A model generated the notes under the pieces. That model ran no database searches. It saw only the letters and a list, made by a program, of their open reading frames with translations, and was not told the DNA's origin. The translations under genes were made by a program, and so were the position numbers. A stretch of DNA of 64,000 bases from Halpernia sp048269545 (GTDB lineage: Bacteria; Bacteroidota; Bacteroidia; Flavobacteriales; Weeksellaceae): the NCBI RefSeq assembly GCF_048269545.1, contig NZ_JBLXIJ010000003.1, positions 62,001 through 126,000 of the forward strand. The letters are read 5' to 3'. Positions 42,769 through 51,559 of the stretch are shown in pieces (position 1 is the first letter of the stretch; each line of letters opens with the position of its first letter).

Positions 42769-43836
42769 AGAAACTGTAGTATTTTGATTTAAACTGGACA
42801 ATTGCATCAAAGCAATTTCTACCGTCAATCGCGGATTTTTAGAATTTTTATAATTAATATCTGCGTGATTGCAAATTTCAACCGCATCTATTAAATCTTG
42901 CGCAGACCAATTTTTACTTTGTTCACTGTATTTTTGTTTGCTTTTTTCTCCCACTTCTATCAAAGCTAAAGTTGTAGGATTTTTTGCCATCATCAAATCT
43001 CTGAAATGACTTCCCAAACCTGCAATAAAAATATGTGGATCAAAACCTTTTTTTACAATTTCATTAAAAGCAAAAAGTATTTCTGGAATATTATTTTCCT
43101 TCGCAATATCTGCAATATTCAAATATTGATCGTAATCTAAAATATTGAGAACTTCCGCCGTTTTCTCTAAAGTAATATTATTTTGCGAAAAAGTCACCAT
43201 TCTGTCAAAAATAGAAAGTGCGTCACGCAAAGCTCCATCAGCTTTTTGAGCAATTAAAAACAATGCATCTTCTTCGTAATTTATCTTTTCTTTGTCTGCA
43301 ATCTGTTTTAAATGTTTTTGGATGTCTTCAATTTGGATTCTTTTAAAATCATAAATTTGACATCTTGATAAAATCGTGGGAATTATTTTATGTTTTTCTG
43401 TAGTTGCAAGAATAAAAATAGCGTGTTCTGGTGGTTCTTCCAGGGTTTTTAAAAACGCATTAAAAGCGGCAGAAGACAACATGTGAACCTCATCTATAAT
43501 ATATATTTTATATTTTCCAACTTGTGGTGCAAAACGAACTTGATCTGTTAAATTCCGAATATCATCTACTGAATTATTGGAAGCCGCATCAAGTTCAAAA
43601 ATATTGTAAGCAAAATTATCTTCCGAAGTTGAACCGTCTTTTTCGTTGATTTTTCTCGCTAAAATTCTGGCACAAGTGGTTTTACCAACACCTCTCGGAC
43701 CGCAAAAAAGCAAAGCTTGTGCAAGTTGATTATTTCCAATTGCGTGTTCTAAAGTATCTGTAATGTGAGATTGTCCGACAACAGTATCAAACTCTTGCGG
43801 ACGGTATTTTCTTGCAGAAACAACGAAATTTTCCAT
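42751..43836 (-). CDS. dnaX: DNA polymerase III gamma (tau N-terminal part)
   Basis: AAA+ clamp-loader ATPase. The gamma frame has 361 residues: LFCGPRGVGKTTCARILARK (Walker A), YIIDEVHMLSSAAFNAFLKTLEEPP (Walker B), LSRCQIYDF (sensor 1/SRC arginine finger) and the clamp-loader lid and collar domain. It ends KKKNS after the A11 run. The four-cysteine zinc module usually following Walker A is absent: the segment reads INEKDGSTSEDNFAYNIFELDAASN. A -1 shift at the run gives tau. A -7 box lies only 5 bp before the ATG. Confidence 0.93.
   Translation of the reverse strand: MENFVVSARKYRPQEFDTVVGQSHITDTLEHAIGNNQLAQALLFCGPRGVGKTTCARILARKINEKDGSTSEDNFAYNIFELDAASNNSVDDIRNLTDQVRFAPQVGKYKIYIIDEVHMLSSAAFNAFLKTLEEPPEHAIFILATTEKHKIIPTILSRCQIYDFKRIQIEDIQKHLKQIADKEKINYEEDALFLIAQKADGALRDALSIFDRMVTFSQNNITLEKTAEVLNILDYDQYLNIADIAKENNIPEILFAFNEIVKKGFDPHIFIAGLGSHFRDLMMAKNPTTLALIEVGEKSKQKYSEQSKNWSAQDLIDAVEICNHADINYKNSKNPRLTVEIALMQLSSLNQNTTVSKKKNS
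42758..42768 (-). promoter_or_regulatory. A11 slippery run for -1 frameshifting or transcriptional slippage
   Basis: The mRNA has eleven consecutive A residues (11 T on the plus strand) six bases before the gamma stop. The -1 frame is open for 659 bp after it. Poly-A runs of this type support polymerase slippage in dnaX of Thermus thermophilus. Confidence 0.75.
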
Positions 43837-43840
43837 TGGT

Positions 43841-43848
43841 CAAAAATA
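43841..43848 (-). promoter_or_regulatory. -7 box for dnaX, nearly leaderless
   Basis: TATTTTTG on the minus strand ends 4 bp before the ATG, so transcripts may begin at or next to the start codon. Confidence 0.4.
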
Positions 43849-43954
43849 GGGAAATATGTCTTTACTAAAAAATGGTTTTGAAAATTAAAGTGATTTTTTA
43901 AGATTTATTTTTACAATTGTTATTCTGTGCGGAGAAATAAATCTTTTTCTTTTA

Positions 43955-44003
43955 AAAATTCTTCACTTCATTTCACTTTGCTTCATTTCTTTCTGAATGA
44001 CAA
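43955..44003. repeat. remnant of a dispersed flavobacterial repeat
   Basis: ATTCTTCACTTCATTTC at about 43958 followed by TTCTGAATGACAATT near 43990 resembles the ATTCTTC..GAATGACA repeats scattered in related genomes. The remainder of the 230-bp dnaX-DUF2723 spacer shows nothing besides the terminator. Confidence 0.35.
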
Positions 44004-44009
44004 TTACAT

Positions 44010-44047
44010 TTAAAAAAATCGGGATAAAATAATTTTAACCCGATTTA
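44010..44047 (-). terminator. terminator after the DUF2723 gene
   Basis: AAATCGGG at about 44017 and CCCGATTT at 44040-44047 form a stem with one internal mismatch in an extended TAAAAT/ATTTTA helix, followed on the minus strand by TTTTTTT. Confidence 0.7.
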
Positions 44048-44067
44048 ATTTTTTAAAATAAATTTAT

Positions 44068-47000
44068 TTATTGTGTTGCTTTAAACATTTCATTTGAAAT
44101 TTGATTCAATTTTTCGTTGGTGTAAGTGGAATCGTAAGGTTTCATAATTTCAAATAAATACTGATAAAATGGAGTGATTTTTTGTACATCTTCAGATTTT
44201 TCCATTGCTTTTTCTTTGCCCATTTGTTTTAAATCTTTTATAAAAATATCAAATCTTTTGTCTATTGGCTGAATTGAACTCACTAAGTAGTCATAAGCTT
44301 TTGTAGAATTTCCTGTTTTTTTATAAGCATCTGCAACAGCTCCTGTTACAATTGAGTATTCCATAGGTTTGGTTTTCATTTGCCGTCCTAAATATTTTTG
44401 TTCTTGCGGACTTAATGAGGCATAATAATCATATTCTGATAAAATTCCTTTTTTCAATTCTTCTGCTAATTTTAAACCTTTTTGTTCTTGACCTGAAACG
44501 ATATAGCCGTAAACGATGGAACTTAAAGAACGAGGATCATTGTATTTTTGAACAGGAATTTCTTTACTTGCTAAATCTAAAATTTCAATGGCTTTTTGTT
44601 TTTCACCTTTTAAAGCCAGAGCTTCTGCAGCGCGACTTGCAGAGCTTCTGTAGCTCACAATATTTTGCGTGCAAGTTTCATCGAAATGTGCATTTAAATC
44701 TTTGAAATTTCCCCATCGGTAATTTTTTACGATTTTATATAAATCATCTCCATCAACTCTTCCCATATCTCCCGATTCAGATTGTTCGGTTTTTATTGGC
44801 GTAAGTCTATAACTGAAACCATCAAACTGAAGAAAATCATTCATATAGAAAATATTTTCATCATCATAAATTCCGCCAGATGAGAAATTAATGGGACGTT
44901 TCCAATCAAAGTTTGCAAAAATATCCATCATCATCAGATTATTTTTAAACATACTATTGCTTTTGTAGGTAACTGTAATATTATCTACCGCTTTTGCAGC
45001 ATCTTTTGGAAGTAAAATTCCTGCTTTTATGGCATTTGCTTTATTAACTGGTAATATAAATTTACTTACTGGAATGAAATTAAACTTATCAAATTTTTCA
45101 TCACCAAAAATCATTTTTAGAATTTCATTTTTATCTTCAGATTTACTTTTAATAAAATTCATGGCTTCTTTAAAAGTCATTGAATCTTGAGTTAAATATT
45201 TTCTAAATTCCGCCATCGCCGTTTCTGGCGCTCCAGAATCTTTTAAATTCGCAAAAATAGTTTGCCAATCTTTTTTTGACATCAGATAAATCTGATCATT
45301 CGTTCCATCTCTATAATCTGCATGATTTAATTGTGAAGGAACAGGCATTGCATCGTAAGTTCTGCGTTTCACTTGATCAATGTCCCACGGTGTGGAAAGT
45401 AAAGTGAAATTAACGACTTTCACATCTTTTCGAAATTCTGAAGTTTCCTGAATTGCCCAAACTGGATAAGTATCATTATCGCCGTAAACAAATAAAATAT
45501 CATCTTTCGGTAAAGATTTTAAACTTGAATATGCGTAATCATAAGCTGCGTAACGATTACTTCTGTCGTGAACATTGTAATTTTGGAAAGCCATCATAAA
45601 TGGAACTCCCAATAAAATAATACCTGCAATTAAATTTGTCGTATTATTTTTTAATTTATTATTTAAGAACCTGAGAATTCCAGCCGCTCCTAAACCAATC
45701 CAAATAGCGAAAGCGTAAAACGAACCGACCAATGCATAATCTCTTTCTCGCGGCTCAAATGGTTTCATTCCTGTGTAGAAAACAATTCCGACACTTGTAA
45801 TTATAAATAAAGCAAGAATGGCGTAAAATTTTCCAAAATCTTTATTTAATTGAAAAAAGAAACCAATTAATCCCAATAAAAATGGGAGAAAAAAGAACGC
45901 AACTGTACTTTCATTTTTAAATTTTGCAGGCATATCATTTTGATTTCCCCACATTGCATTATCTATAAAAGGAATTCCAGAAATCCAATTTCCTTTGGTA
46001 TTTTCCATATTTCCTTCTAAATCATTTTGGCGACCAACGAAGTTCCACATCAAGTAGCGAACAAAATAATAACCATTTTGAAATGTGAAGAAATAATCTA
46101 AATTTTGTCCTAAAGATGGACGTTGAACGTGAACTAAATTGTATTGCTTCGCTTGTAAATAATCTGAAACTTTTATCGTACCATCTTCATATTTTTTGTG
46201 CATTTCATCAAAAACTCTTTTTGCTTCGGGATTGTCTGCAATTTCTGGATTTTCATAATTAAAACTAAAATCTGGCGCGCCATACATTGAAATATAGTTT
46301 GCCATTACATCTTTATCTTCACTAAACATTCTCGGCATAAAACTTACTTGGTCTGGAGAAAAAATGTAGTTAAATCTTTCACCGGTTTTTCTATAAGTCC
46401 CAGTCGATTCATCTTTTTCATAAACGTCATCCGTTTTATCCGTTTTAAAACTTCCGTCTTCGTTTTTTTGAATTCCGTTTGCATCAAGATAAGCGGTGTA
46501 ATTTTGCCCATAAGCAGTTGGCCAATCTCCGTATTGTGCACGATTATAATAATCCAACATTCCGATTGCGTTGTCTGGATTATTTAAATTCATAGGTGGA
46601 TTTGCAGTGGCACGAATTGGAATTACCATCCAACAAGAAAAACCAATAATCATATAAACCAAGGACAAAGAAATTGTTTGATAAATTCTTTTTTCAGATT
46701 TTCTAGATAATTTAATAATGAAATAAGAAAGTGCAATTAAAATAATAAAACCAAGTATTGTTCCCGAATGGAAAGGTAAACCTAAGCCATTTACGCAGAA
46801 AATTTCTAATTTCCCGAACATGGTCATTACAAATGGAAAAATTCCTTTAAAAACCAAGGCTAAAATAATTAATGTGACAAGATTTGCTATTAAAAAGCTT
46901 TTCCAAGTAAAAGTGTAATTTTTAGAATAATAAATAAAACAAACTGCAGGAATTACCAACATACACATCATATGAACACCTACAGAAAGTCCAACTATAA

Positions 47001-47553
47001 AAAATATTAAGATAATCCATCTTTCATTATCTGCATCATGAAACTCATTTTCCCATTTGGTAATTAACCATAAAATTATAGCGATAAAAAGCGACGCCAT
47101 TGAATACACTTCCCCTTCAACTGCTGAAAACCAAAAACTATCAGAAAAAGCAAAAGATAAAGCCCCCACTAAACCCGCAAACAGAATAGTAATTTCTTCA
47201 CGTTTAGTGACTTCAGAAAATTCTTTATGAAACATTCTGCGTACAAAATGAGTAATTGTCCAAAATAAAAACAATATGGTAAAACCACTGAATAAAGCAG
47301 ACATTGCATTAATTACAATAGAATAATGGTCGCCATTTCCCAATGCAAACATTGCAAAAAATGCACCTACCAATTGAAAAAGTGCCGCACCGGGTGCGTG
47401 AGTAACTTGTAGTTTTACGGCAGAAGAAATATATTCTCCACAATCCCAAAAACTAAAATTAGGTTCTATTGTTGATAAGTAAGTTATAAAAGCTATTGCA
47501 AATACAAGCCAACCTAAAACATTATTCCATCTTTTAAAAGACCAATTTTTCAT
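44068..47553 (-). CDS. DUF2723 membrane protein (GT117-type, protein O-mannosyltransferase-like)
   Basis: A 1161-residue membrane protein. Residues 1-650 hold about 13 hydrophobic segments, including WDCGEYISSAVKLQVTHAPGA near residue 36, the DUF2723 signature that resembles the Asp-bearing first loop of GT-C glycosyltransferases. The rest, about 500 residues, is soluble with repetitive helices at the end (VSYRSSASRAAEALALKGEKQKA). It is expected in the inner membrane, with activity on the periplasmic side. The substrate is unproven. It is the largest gene in the window and stands alone, with a terminator behind it. Confidence 0.9.
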   Translation of the reverse strand: MKNWSFKRWNNVLGWLVFAIAFITYLSTIEPNFSFWDCGEYISSAVKLQVTHAPGAALFQLVGAFFAMFALGNGDHYSIVINAMSALFSGFTILFLFWTITHFVRRMFHKEFSEVTKREEITILFAGLVGALSFAFSDSFWFSAVEGEVYSMASLFIAIILWLITKWENEFHDADNERWIILIFFIVGLSVGVHMMCMLVIPAVCFIYYSKNYTFTWKSFLIANLVTLIILALVFKGIFPFVMTMFGKLEIFCVNGLGLPFHSGTILGFIILIALSYFIIKLSRKSEKRIYQTISLSLVYMIIGFSCWMVIPIRATANPPMNLNNPDNAIGMLDYYNRAQYGDWPTAYGQNYTAYLDANGIQKNEDGSFKTDKTDDVYEKDESTGTYRKTGERFNYIFSPDQVSFMPRMFSEDKDVMANYISMYGAPDFSFNYENPEIADNPEAKRVFDEMHKKYEDGTIKVSDYLQAKQYNLVHVQRPSLGQNLDYFFTFQNGYYFVRYLMWNFVGRQNDLEGNMENTKGNWISGIPFIDNAMWGNQNDMPAKFKNESTVAFFFLPFLLGLIGFFFQLNKDFGKFYAILALFIITSVGIVFYTGMKPFEPRERDYALVGSFYAFAIWIGLGAAGILRFLNNKLKNNTTNLIAGIILLGVPFMMAFQNYNVHDRSNRYAAYDYAYSSLKSLPKDDILFVYGDNDTYPVWAIQETSEFRKDVKVVNFTLLSTPWDIDQVKRRTYDAMPVPSQLNHADYRDGTNDQIYLMSKKDWQTIFANLKDSGAPETAMAEFRKYLTQDSMTFKEAMNFIKSKSEDKNEILKMIFGDEKFDKFNFIPVSKFILPVNKANAIKAGILLPKDAAKAVDNITVTYKSNSMFKNNLMMMDIFANFDWKRPINFSSGGIYDDENIFYMNDFLQFDGFSYRLTPIKTEQSESGDMGRVDGDDLYKIVKNYRWGNFKDLNAHFDETCTQNIVSYRSSASRAAEALALKGEKQKAIEILDLASKEIPVQKYNDPRSLSSIVYGYIVSGQEQKGLKLAEELKKGILSEYDYYASLSPQEQKYLGRQMKTKPMEYSIVTGAVADAYKKTGNSTKAYDYLVSSIQPIDKRFDIFIKDLKQMGKEKAMEKSEDVQKITPFYQYLFEIMKPYDSTYTNEKLNQISNEMFKATQ

Positions 47554-47738
47554 AATTTTTTTCTAATGCAGCGAAATTAATGATTTTAGTTTATACAAAG
47601 ATTATTTTAACAAATTTTAAAGTTTTTATCCCTATTTTTTTAAGTCTATAAATTATGTTTTCTATAAAAATTTGTACAAATTATTATGCATTATATCATA
47701 TAAAGAGCTCAATTTTCTTTCGTTGATTTTTTTTTTAT

Positions 47739-47746
47739 TATTTTTG
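47739..47746 (+). promoter_or_regulatory. -7 box for the cysteine-synthase-like gene
   Basis: TATTTTTG, 32 bp upstream of the ATG at 47779, matches TAnnTTTG. Confidence 0.5.
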
Positions 47747-47778
47747 CAAACAGATTTTTAGAGTAAAATTGATTAAAA

Positions 47779-48816
47779 ATGACTAATGTACACGACAATA
47801 TTCTTGGTTTAATTGGTAATACACCAATGGTTAAATTAAACCAAGTTACTAAAAATATACCTGCAACCGTTTATGCAAAATTAGAATCTTCAAATCCTGG
47901 ACACTCTACAAAAGACAGAATTGCACTTCACATAATAGAAGCTGCAGAAAGGCAGGGTCTTTTAAAACCTGGTTCTACAATAGTTGAAACTACCTCTGGA
48001 AATACTGGTTTCTCTTTAGCAATGGTAAGTATTATAAAAGGTTATAAATGTATTTTATCTGTAAGTGATAAAACAAAACCAGAAAAAATAGCATATTTAA
48101 AAGCTTTAGGAGCAATCGTTTATGTTTGCCCTGCTTCTGTTGCAGCAGATGATCCCAGATCATATTATGAAGTGGCAAAAAAAATTGCAGCAGAAACTCC
48201 AAATTCCTTTTATATCAATCAATATTTTAACGAATTAAATATTGATGCCCATTATCAAACAACTGGCCCTGAAATTTGGGAACAAACAGACGGAAAAATA
48301 ACCCATCTTTTTGGTTGCACAGGAACTGGCGGAACACTTTCTGGTTCAGCAAAATATTTAAAGGAACAAAATCCAAATATTAAAATTATTGGTGTAGATG
48401 CAGATGGCTCTATTTTAAAAACTTTTCATGATACAGGCAAAATAGATAAATCAGAAATTCATTCTTATCAAATAGAGGGTTTAGGTAAAAATTTAATTCC
48501 AGGTGCATTATTGTTTGATAAAGTTGATGAATTTGTAAGAGTAAATGATGAAATGAGTGCCTACAAAACACGTGAAATTGCATTAAAAGAGGCAATAATG
48601 GGTGGTTACACAACAGGTGCAGTTGTTCAAGCTTTGATGCAATATTCAAAAAATAATTCTTTTACAGAAAAAGATTTAATTGTACTAATTTTTCCAGATC
48701 ACGGATCTCGTTATATTTCTAAAGTTTATAGTGATGATTGGATGGCTAAACAAGGTTTTAGCAATAATTGTGTTCACAATTACAAAGAAGTTTTTAAAAC
48801 GGAATTCATAAAATAA
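47779..48816 (+). CDS. cysteine synthase-family PLP enzyme (possible cysteate synthase)
   Basis: Fold-type II PLP enzyme of 345 residues: LGLIGNTPMVKLNQV, LESSNPGHSTKDRIALHII (PLP Lys within STKDR), TSGNTGFSLAMV, GCTGTGGTLSGSAKYL and a final VLIFPDHGSRY. These match cysteine synthase and cystathionine beta-synthase. The canonical SS(V)KDR is HSTKDR here. The partner gene downstream encodes an alpha-oxoamine synthase family acyltransferase, the combination expected for capnine sulfonolipid synthesis, where one enzyme makes cysteate and the next acylates it. A plain cysteine synthase or serine sulfhydrylase remains possible. Confidence 0.85.
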   Translation: MTNVHDNILGLIGNTPMVKLNQVTKNIPATVYAKLESSNPGHSTKDRIALHIIEAAERQGLLKPGSTIVETTSGNTGFSLAMVSIIKGYKCILSVSDKTKPEKIAYLKALGAIVYVCPASVAADDPRSYYEVAKKIAAETPNSFYINQYFNELNIDAHYQTTGPEIWEQTDGKITHLFGCTGTGGTLSGSAKYLKEQNPNIKIIGVDADGSILKTFHDTGKIDKSEIHSYQIEGLGKNLIPGALLFDKVDEFVRVNDEMSAYKTREIALKEAIMGGYTTGAVVQALMQYSKNNSFTEKDLIVLIFPDHGSRYISKVYSDDWMAKQGFSNNCVHNYKEVFKTEFIK

Positions 48817-48839
48817 AAATATTACATATAATATAAATC

Positions 48840-48868
48840 AGCCTTTTGTGAAAACTAAAGGCTTTTTA
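48840..48868 (+). terminator. terminator after cysteine-synthase-like gene
   Basis: AGCCTTT (48840-48846) and AAAGGCT (48857-48863) with a following T run. It separates the two genes of the suspected sulfonolipid pair, giving the second its own promoter. Confidence 0.65.
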
Positions 48869-48885
48869 TATATCGTAAATTTCAC

Positions 48886-48893
48886 TAACTTTG
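48886..48893 (+). promoter_or_regulatory. -7 box for the acyltransferase gene
   Basis: TAACTTTG, 28 bp before the ATG at 48922, is a perfect TAnnTTTG match. Confidence 0.5.
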
Positions 48894-48921
48894 CACCCAA
48901 AATAAACTATAGAAAAAATAA

Positions 48922-50193
48922 ATGGATATATTCGAACGGATTAAAAACAATCCAGGACCTTTAGGTCAATTTGCAGATTACGCAGAAGGTTATTTTGTTT
49001 TTCCAAAATTAGAAGGACCAGTTGGTCCGAGAATGAAATTTCAAGGAAGAGAAGTTATTTTTTGGAGTGCAAATGACTATTTAGGACTTTGCAATCATCC
49101 AGAAGTTTTAGAAACTGACGCAAAAGCTGCTGCAAAATATGGAATGTTTTATCCAATGGGAGCCAGAGCAATGTCCGGTGAAACTGAAGCTCATGAGCAA
49201 CTAGAAAGAGAATTAGCAGCATTTGTAAAAGAAGATGCCGCTTATTTATTAAATTTCGGTTATCAAGGAATGGTTTCTACAATAGATTCTCTGGTTTCAA
49301 GACACGATGTAATTGTTTATGATTCTGATTCACACGCTTGTATCGTAGATGGTGTTCGTTTGCACATGGGGAAAAGTTTTACTTATCGTCATAATGATGT
49401 AGAAAGTTTAGAAAAAAATCTGATTCGTGCAGAAAAAGTAGCTAAAGAAAATGGCGGCGGAGTTCTGGTAATTACAGAAGGAGTTTTCGGAATGCGTGGA
49501 ATGCAAGGGAAAATAAAAGAAATTATCGCTTTAAAAGAAAAATATAATTTCAGACTTTTGGTAGATGATGCACATGGTTTTGGGACTTTAGGAAAAAACG
49601 GCGCAGGAGTAGGTGAAGAACAAGATTGCCAAAAAGGAATTGATGTTTATTTTTCCACTTTTGCAAAATCTATGGCAGGTTTTGGTGCTTTTATTGCAGG
49701 TGAAAAGGAAATTATCCGTTTCTTAAAATACAATATGCGTTCACAAATTTTCGCTAAATCTTTAACAATGCCTATGGTTATTGGTGGTTTAAAAAGATTA
49801 GAACTTTTGCGTTCACATCCAGAAATTAAAGCCAAACTTTGGCATAATGTAAATAAACTTCAAAATGGTTTAAGAGAAAGAGGTTATGATATTGGTGAAA
49901 CAAACACCTGTGTAACTCCGGTTATGATGAAAGGTGAAACCATCGAAGCCACAATTTTAGTACGAGATTTACGCGAAAATTATGGTATTTTTACCTCTGT
50001 TGTGGTATATCCAGTTATTCCAAAAGGAATGATTTTGCTTCGATTGATTCCTACAGCGTCACATTCTGATGCGGAAATTAATGAAACTCTCGATGCTTTT
50101 GATGCGATACACGAAAAACTCGTTTCAGGACAATACAAAAAGCAAGCGGAAGCATTTTTAAAAGAAAATAATTTAGACTTCAAAGAAAGTTAA
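48922..50193 (+). CDS. alpha-oxoamine synthase family acyltransferase (serine palmitoyltransferase or cysteate acyltransferase)
   Basis: Fold-type I PLP enzyme of 423 residues. FWSANDYLGLCNHPEV, YPMGARAMSGETEAHEQLE, DSHACIVDG, LVDDAHGFGTLGKNGAGVGE and STFAKSMAGFGAFI (PLP lysine within FAKS) mark the alpha-oxoamine synthase family that includes serine palmitoyltransferase, KBL and BioF. The gene upstream encodes a cysteine-synthase-like enzyme, a layout reported for capnine-type sulfonolipids in Flavobacteriia, so cysteate is a plausible substrate. Serine palmitoyltransferase is the alternative; chemistry cannot be read from sequence. A terminator follows. Confidence 0.87.
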   Translation: MDIFERIKNNPGPLGQFADYAEGYFVFPKLEGPVGPRMKFQGREVIFWSANDYLGLCNHPEVLETDAKAAAKYGMFYPMGARAMSGETEAHEQLERELAAFVKEDAAYLLNFGYQGMVSTIDSLVSRHDVIVYDSDSHACIVDGVRLHMGKSFTYRHNDVESLEKNLIRAEKVAKENGGGVLVITEGVFGMRGMQGKIKEIIALKEKYNFRLLVDDAHGFGTLGKNGAGVGEEQDCQKGIDVYFSTFAKSMAGFGAFIAGEKEIIRFLKYNMRSQIFAKSLTMPMVIGGLKRLELLRSHPEIKAKLWHNVNKLQNGLRERGYDIGETNTCVTPVMMKGETIEATILVRDLRENYGIFTSVVVYPVIPKGMILLRLIPTASHSDAEINETLDAFDAIHEKLVSGQYKKQAEAFLKENNLDFKES

Positions 50194-50211
50194 AAAATAT
50201 TCTTAAAATTT

Positions 50212-50247
50212 AAAACCGTTTGATAAATAATCAAACGGTTTTTTTTA
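50212..50247 (+). terminator. terminator after the acyltransferase gene
   Basis: AAAACCGTTTGA (50212-50223) pairs perfectly with TCAAACGGTTTT (50231-50242), followed by T residues. Confidence 0.8.
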
Positions 50248-50265
50248 TAACTTAAAATAAAAATT

Positions 50266-50676
50266 ATGAATCAAATTACAATGAATAAGCAAGATTTCAG
50301 TAGAATTCGCCAAAGCATTTCACAAGCAAAAAAAAGCAATACAATTAAAATTGAAGAAGCTGAAATTTTATTAAAAGAATTAAATAGTGCAAAACTTTTA
50401 AATCCAGAAGAAATTTCCGCAGATTTAGTCACAATGAATACGGAAGTGGAAATTTTATTTAAAAATACCAATAAATCTGCAACCATTAAAATTGTGTATC
50501 CACAAGATGCAAATATAAAAGAAAGAAAAATTTCAATATTTTCTCCCGTTGCTTCTGCATTAATTGGTTATAAAGTGGGCGATGAAATCAATTGGAAATT
50601 ACCTTCTGGAGAAACCAAAATAGTTATCACTAAAATTATTTACCAACCAGAAGCTGCTGGTAATTTTGACCAATAA
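50266..50676 (+). CDS. GreA/GreB C-terminal domain protein (Rnk-like)
   Basis: The 136-residue protein has a short helical N-terminal part (about 1-45) and a C-terminal FKBP-like domain as in GreA/GreB: VTMNTEVEILF, IKIVYPQDANIKERKISIFSPVASALIGYKVGDEINW and a final beta strand. The long coiled coil of GreA with its acidic tip is missing, so it resembles Rnk or other Gre paralogs that bind RNA polymerase without stimulating cleavage. The cellular role is unproven. It is preceded by a strong terminator, so it has its own promoter, not obvious here. Confidence 0.85.
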   Translation: MNQITMNKQDFSRIRQSISQAKKSNTIKIEEAEILLKELNSAKLLNPEEISADLVTMNTEVEILFKNTNKSATIKIVYPQDANIKERKISIFSPVASALIGYKVGDEINWKLPSGETKIVITKIIYQPEAAGNFDQ

Positions 50677-50752
50677 GAAATTTAATATTTTCATTTTTAT
50701 AAAATATATTTATGAATATATCCCTTAGTTAATTCTTACATTTACAAAAAAA

Positions 50753-51502
50753 ATGAACGAAAAACTTTTTAATAAAGTCGCACAAATAAATTTATTATTT
50801 TGGCTAATGAAAATTGTCGCCACTACTTTAGGTGAAACGCTTGGTGATTTTTTTGCACAAACTTTAAACTTGGGTTACGCCGTAGGAATTGGTATTACTT
50901 TGGTATTTTTCTTAGTTGTTTTGGGAATTCAACTTTCTGTTAAAAAATATATTCCTGTTTTCTATTGGTTGGTAATCATTGGAACTACTACTTTAGGTAC
51001 TGAAATTTCAGATTTTTTGGATAGAAGTTTGGGTTTGGGTTACGCTTTTGGAAGTTTAATTTTAGTTACTGCATTACTTATTACTTTATTTCTTTGGTAT
51101 AAAAAGTTCCAAGATTTAAATGTTTATCCAATTTTTGAAAGAAAAAAAGAAATTTATTTTTGGATTGCCGTTCTTTTTTCAAATAGTTTAGGCACTGCTT
51201 TTGGCGATTTTTTGAGTGATAATCTGGGTTTAAGTTACTTAAATGGCGCGATGATTACCGGAGGAATTATTTTGATAGTCATTCTTATGCATTATTTTAC
51301 CAAATTAAACGAAATCCTTCTCTTTTGGATTGCCTTTGTTTTTACCCGACCATTTGGCGCTACTTTCGGAGATTTTTTAACTAAACCATTAGCAAATGGC
51401 GGTTTAAATTTAGGGACTTTAAATGCGTCTTTAGTTTCAATTTTATTAATTACGATGATGATTTTAGTTGCACATCGACAGCTTAAAAAGCAAGAAGTTT
51501 AA
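50753..51502 (+). CDS. COG4705-type membrane protein with four internal repeats
   Basis: The 249-residue membrane protein consists of four copies of a unit of about 55-60 residues, each with a pair of hydrophobic helices and the motif TxxGxxxxDF, as in TLGETLGDFFAQTLNLGYA, TLGTEISDFLDRSLGLGYA, SLGTAFGDFLSDNLGLSYL and PFGATFGDFLTKPLANGG. The conserved Gly and Asp in each repeat suggest a pseudo-four-fold pore or ion site in the inner membrane. It belongs to the uncharacterised membrane-anchored protein COG4705; no activity is assigned. A bidirectional terminator follows. Confidence 0.85.
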   Translation: MNEKLFNKVAQINLLFWLMKIVATTLGETLGDFFAQTLNLGYAVGIGITLVFFLVVLGIQLSVKKYIPVFYWLVIIGTTTLGTEISDFLDRSLGLGYAFGSLILVTALLITLFLWYKKFQDLNVYPIFERKKEIYFWIAVLFSNSLGTAFGDFLSDNLGLSYLNGAMITGGIILIVILMHYFTKLNEILLFWIAFVFTRPFGATFGDFLTKPLANGGLNLGTLNASLVSILLITMMILVAHRQLKKQEV

Positions 51503-51547
51503 AAAAAAAATCCCGCTAAAGTTTAAACTTTAGCGGGATTTTTTTAT
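51501..51547. terminator. perfect palindromic bidirectional terminator
   Basis: A perfect palindrome of 32 bp (AATCCCGCTAAAGTTT and its complement, 51509-51540), flanked by A and T runs, separates the convergent COG4705 gene and atpC. Confidence 0.85.
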
Positions 51548-51559
51548 TTATTTTATAGA

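Noticed and set aside
42543..42770. 75-residue plus-strand frame opposite the dnaX tail
   Set aside because: Antisense shadow; the -1 frame of dnaX explains the open reading.
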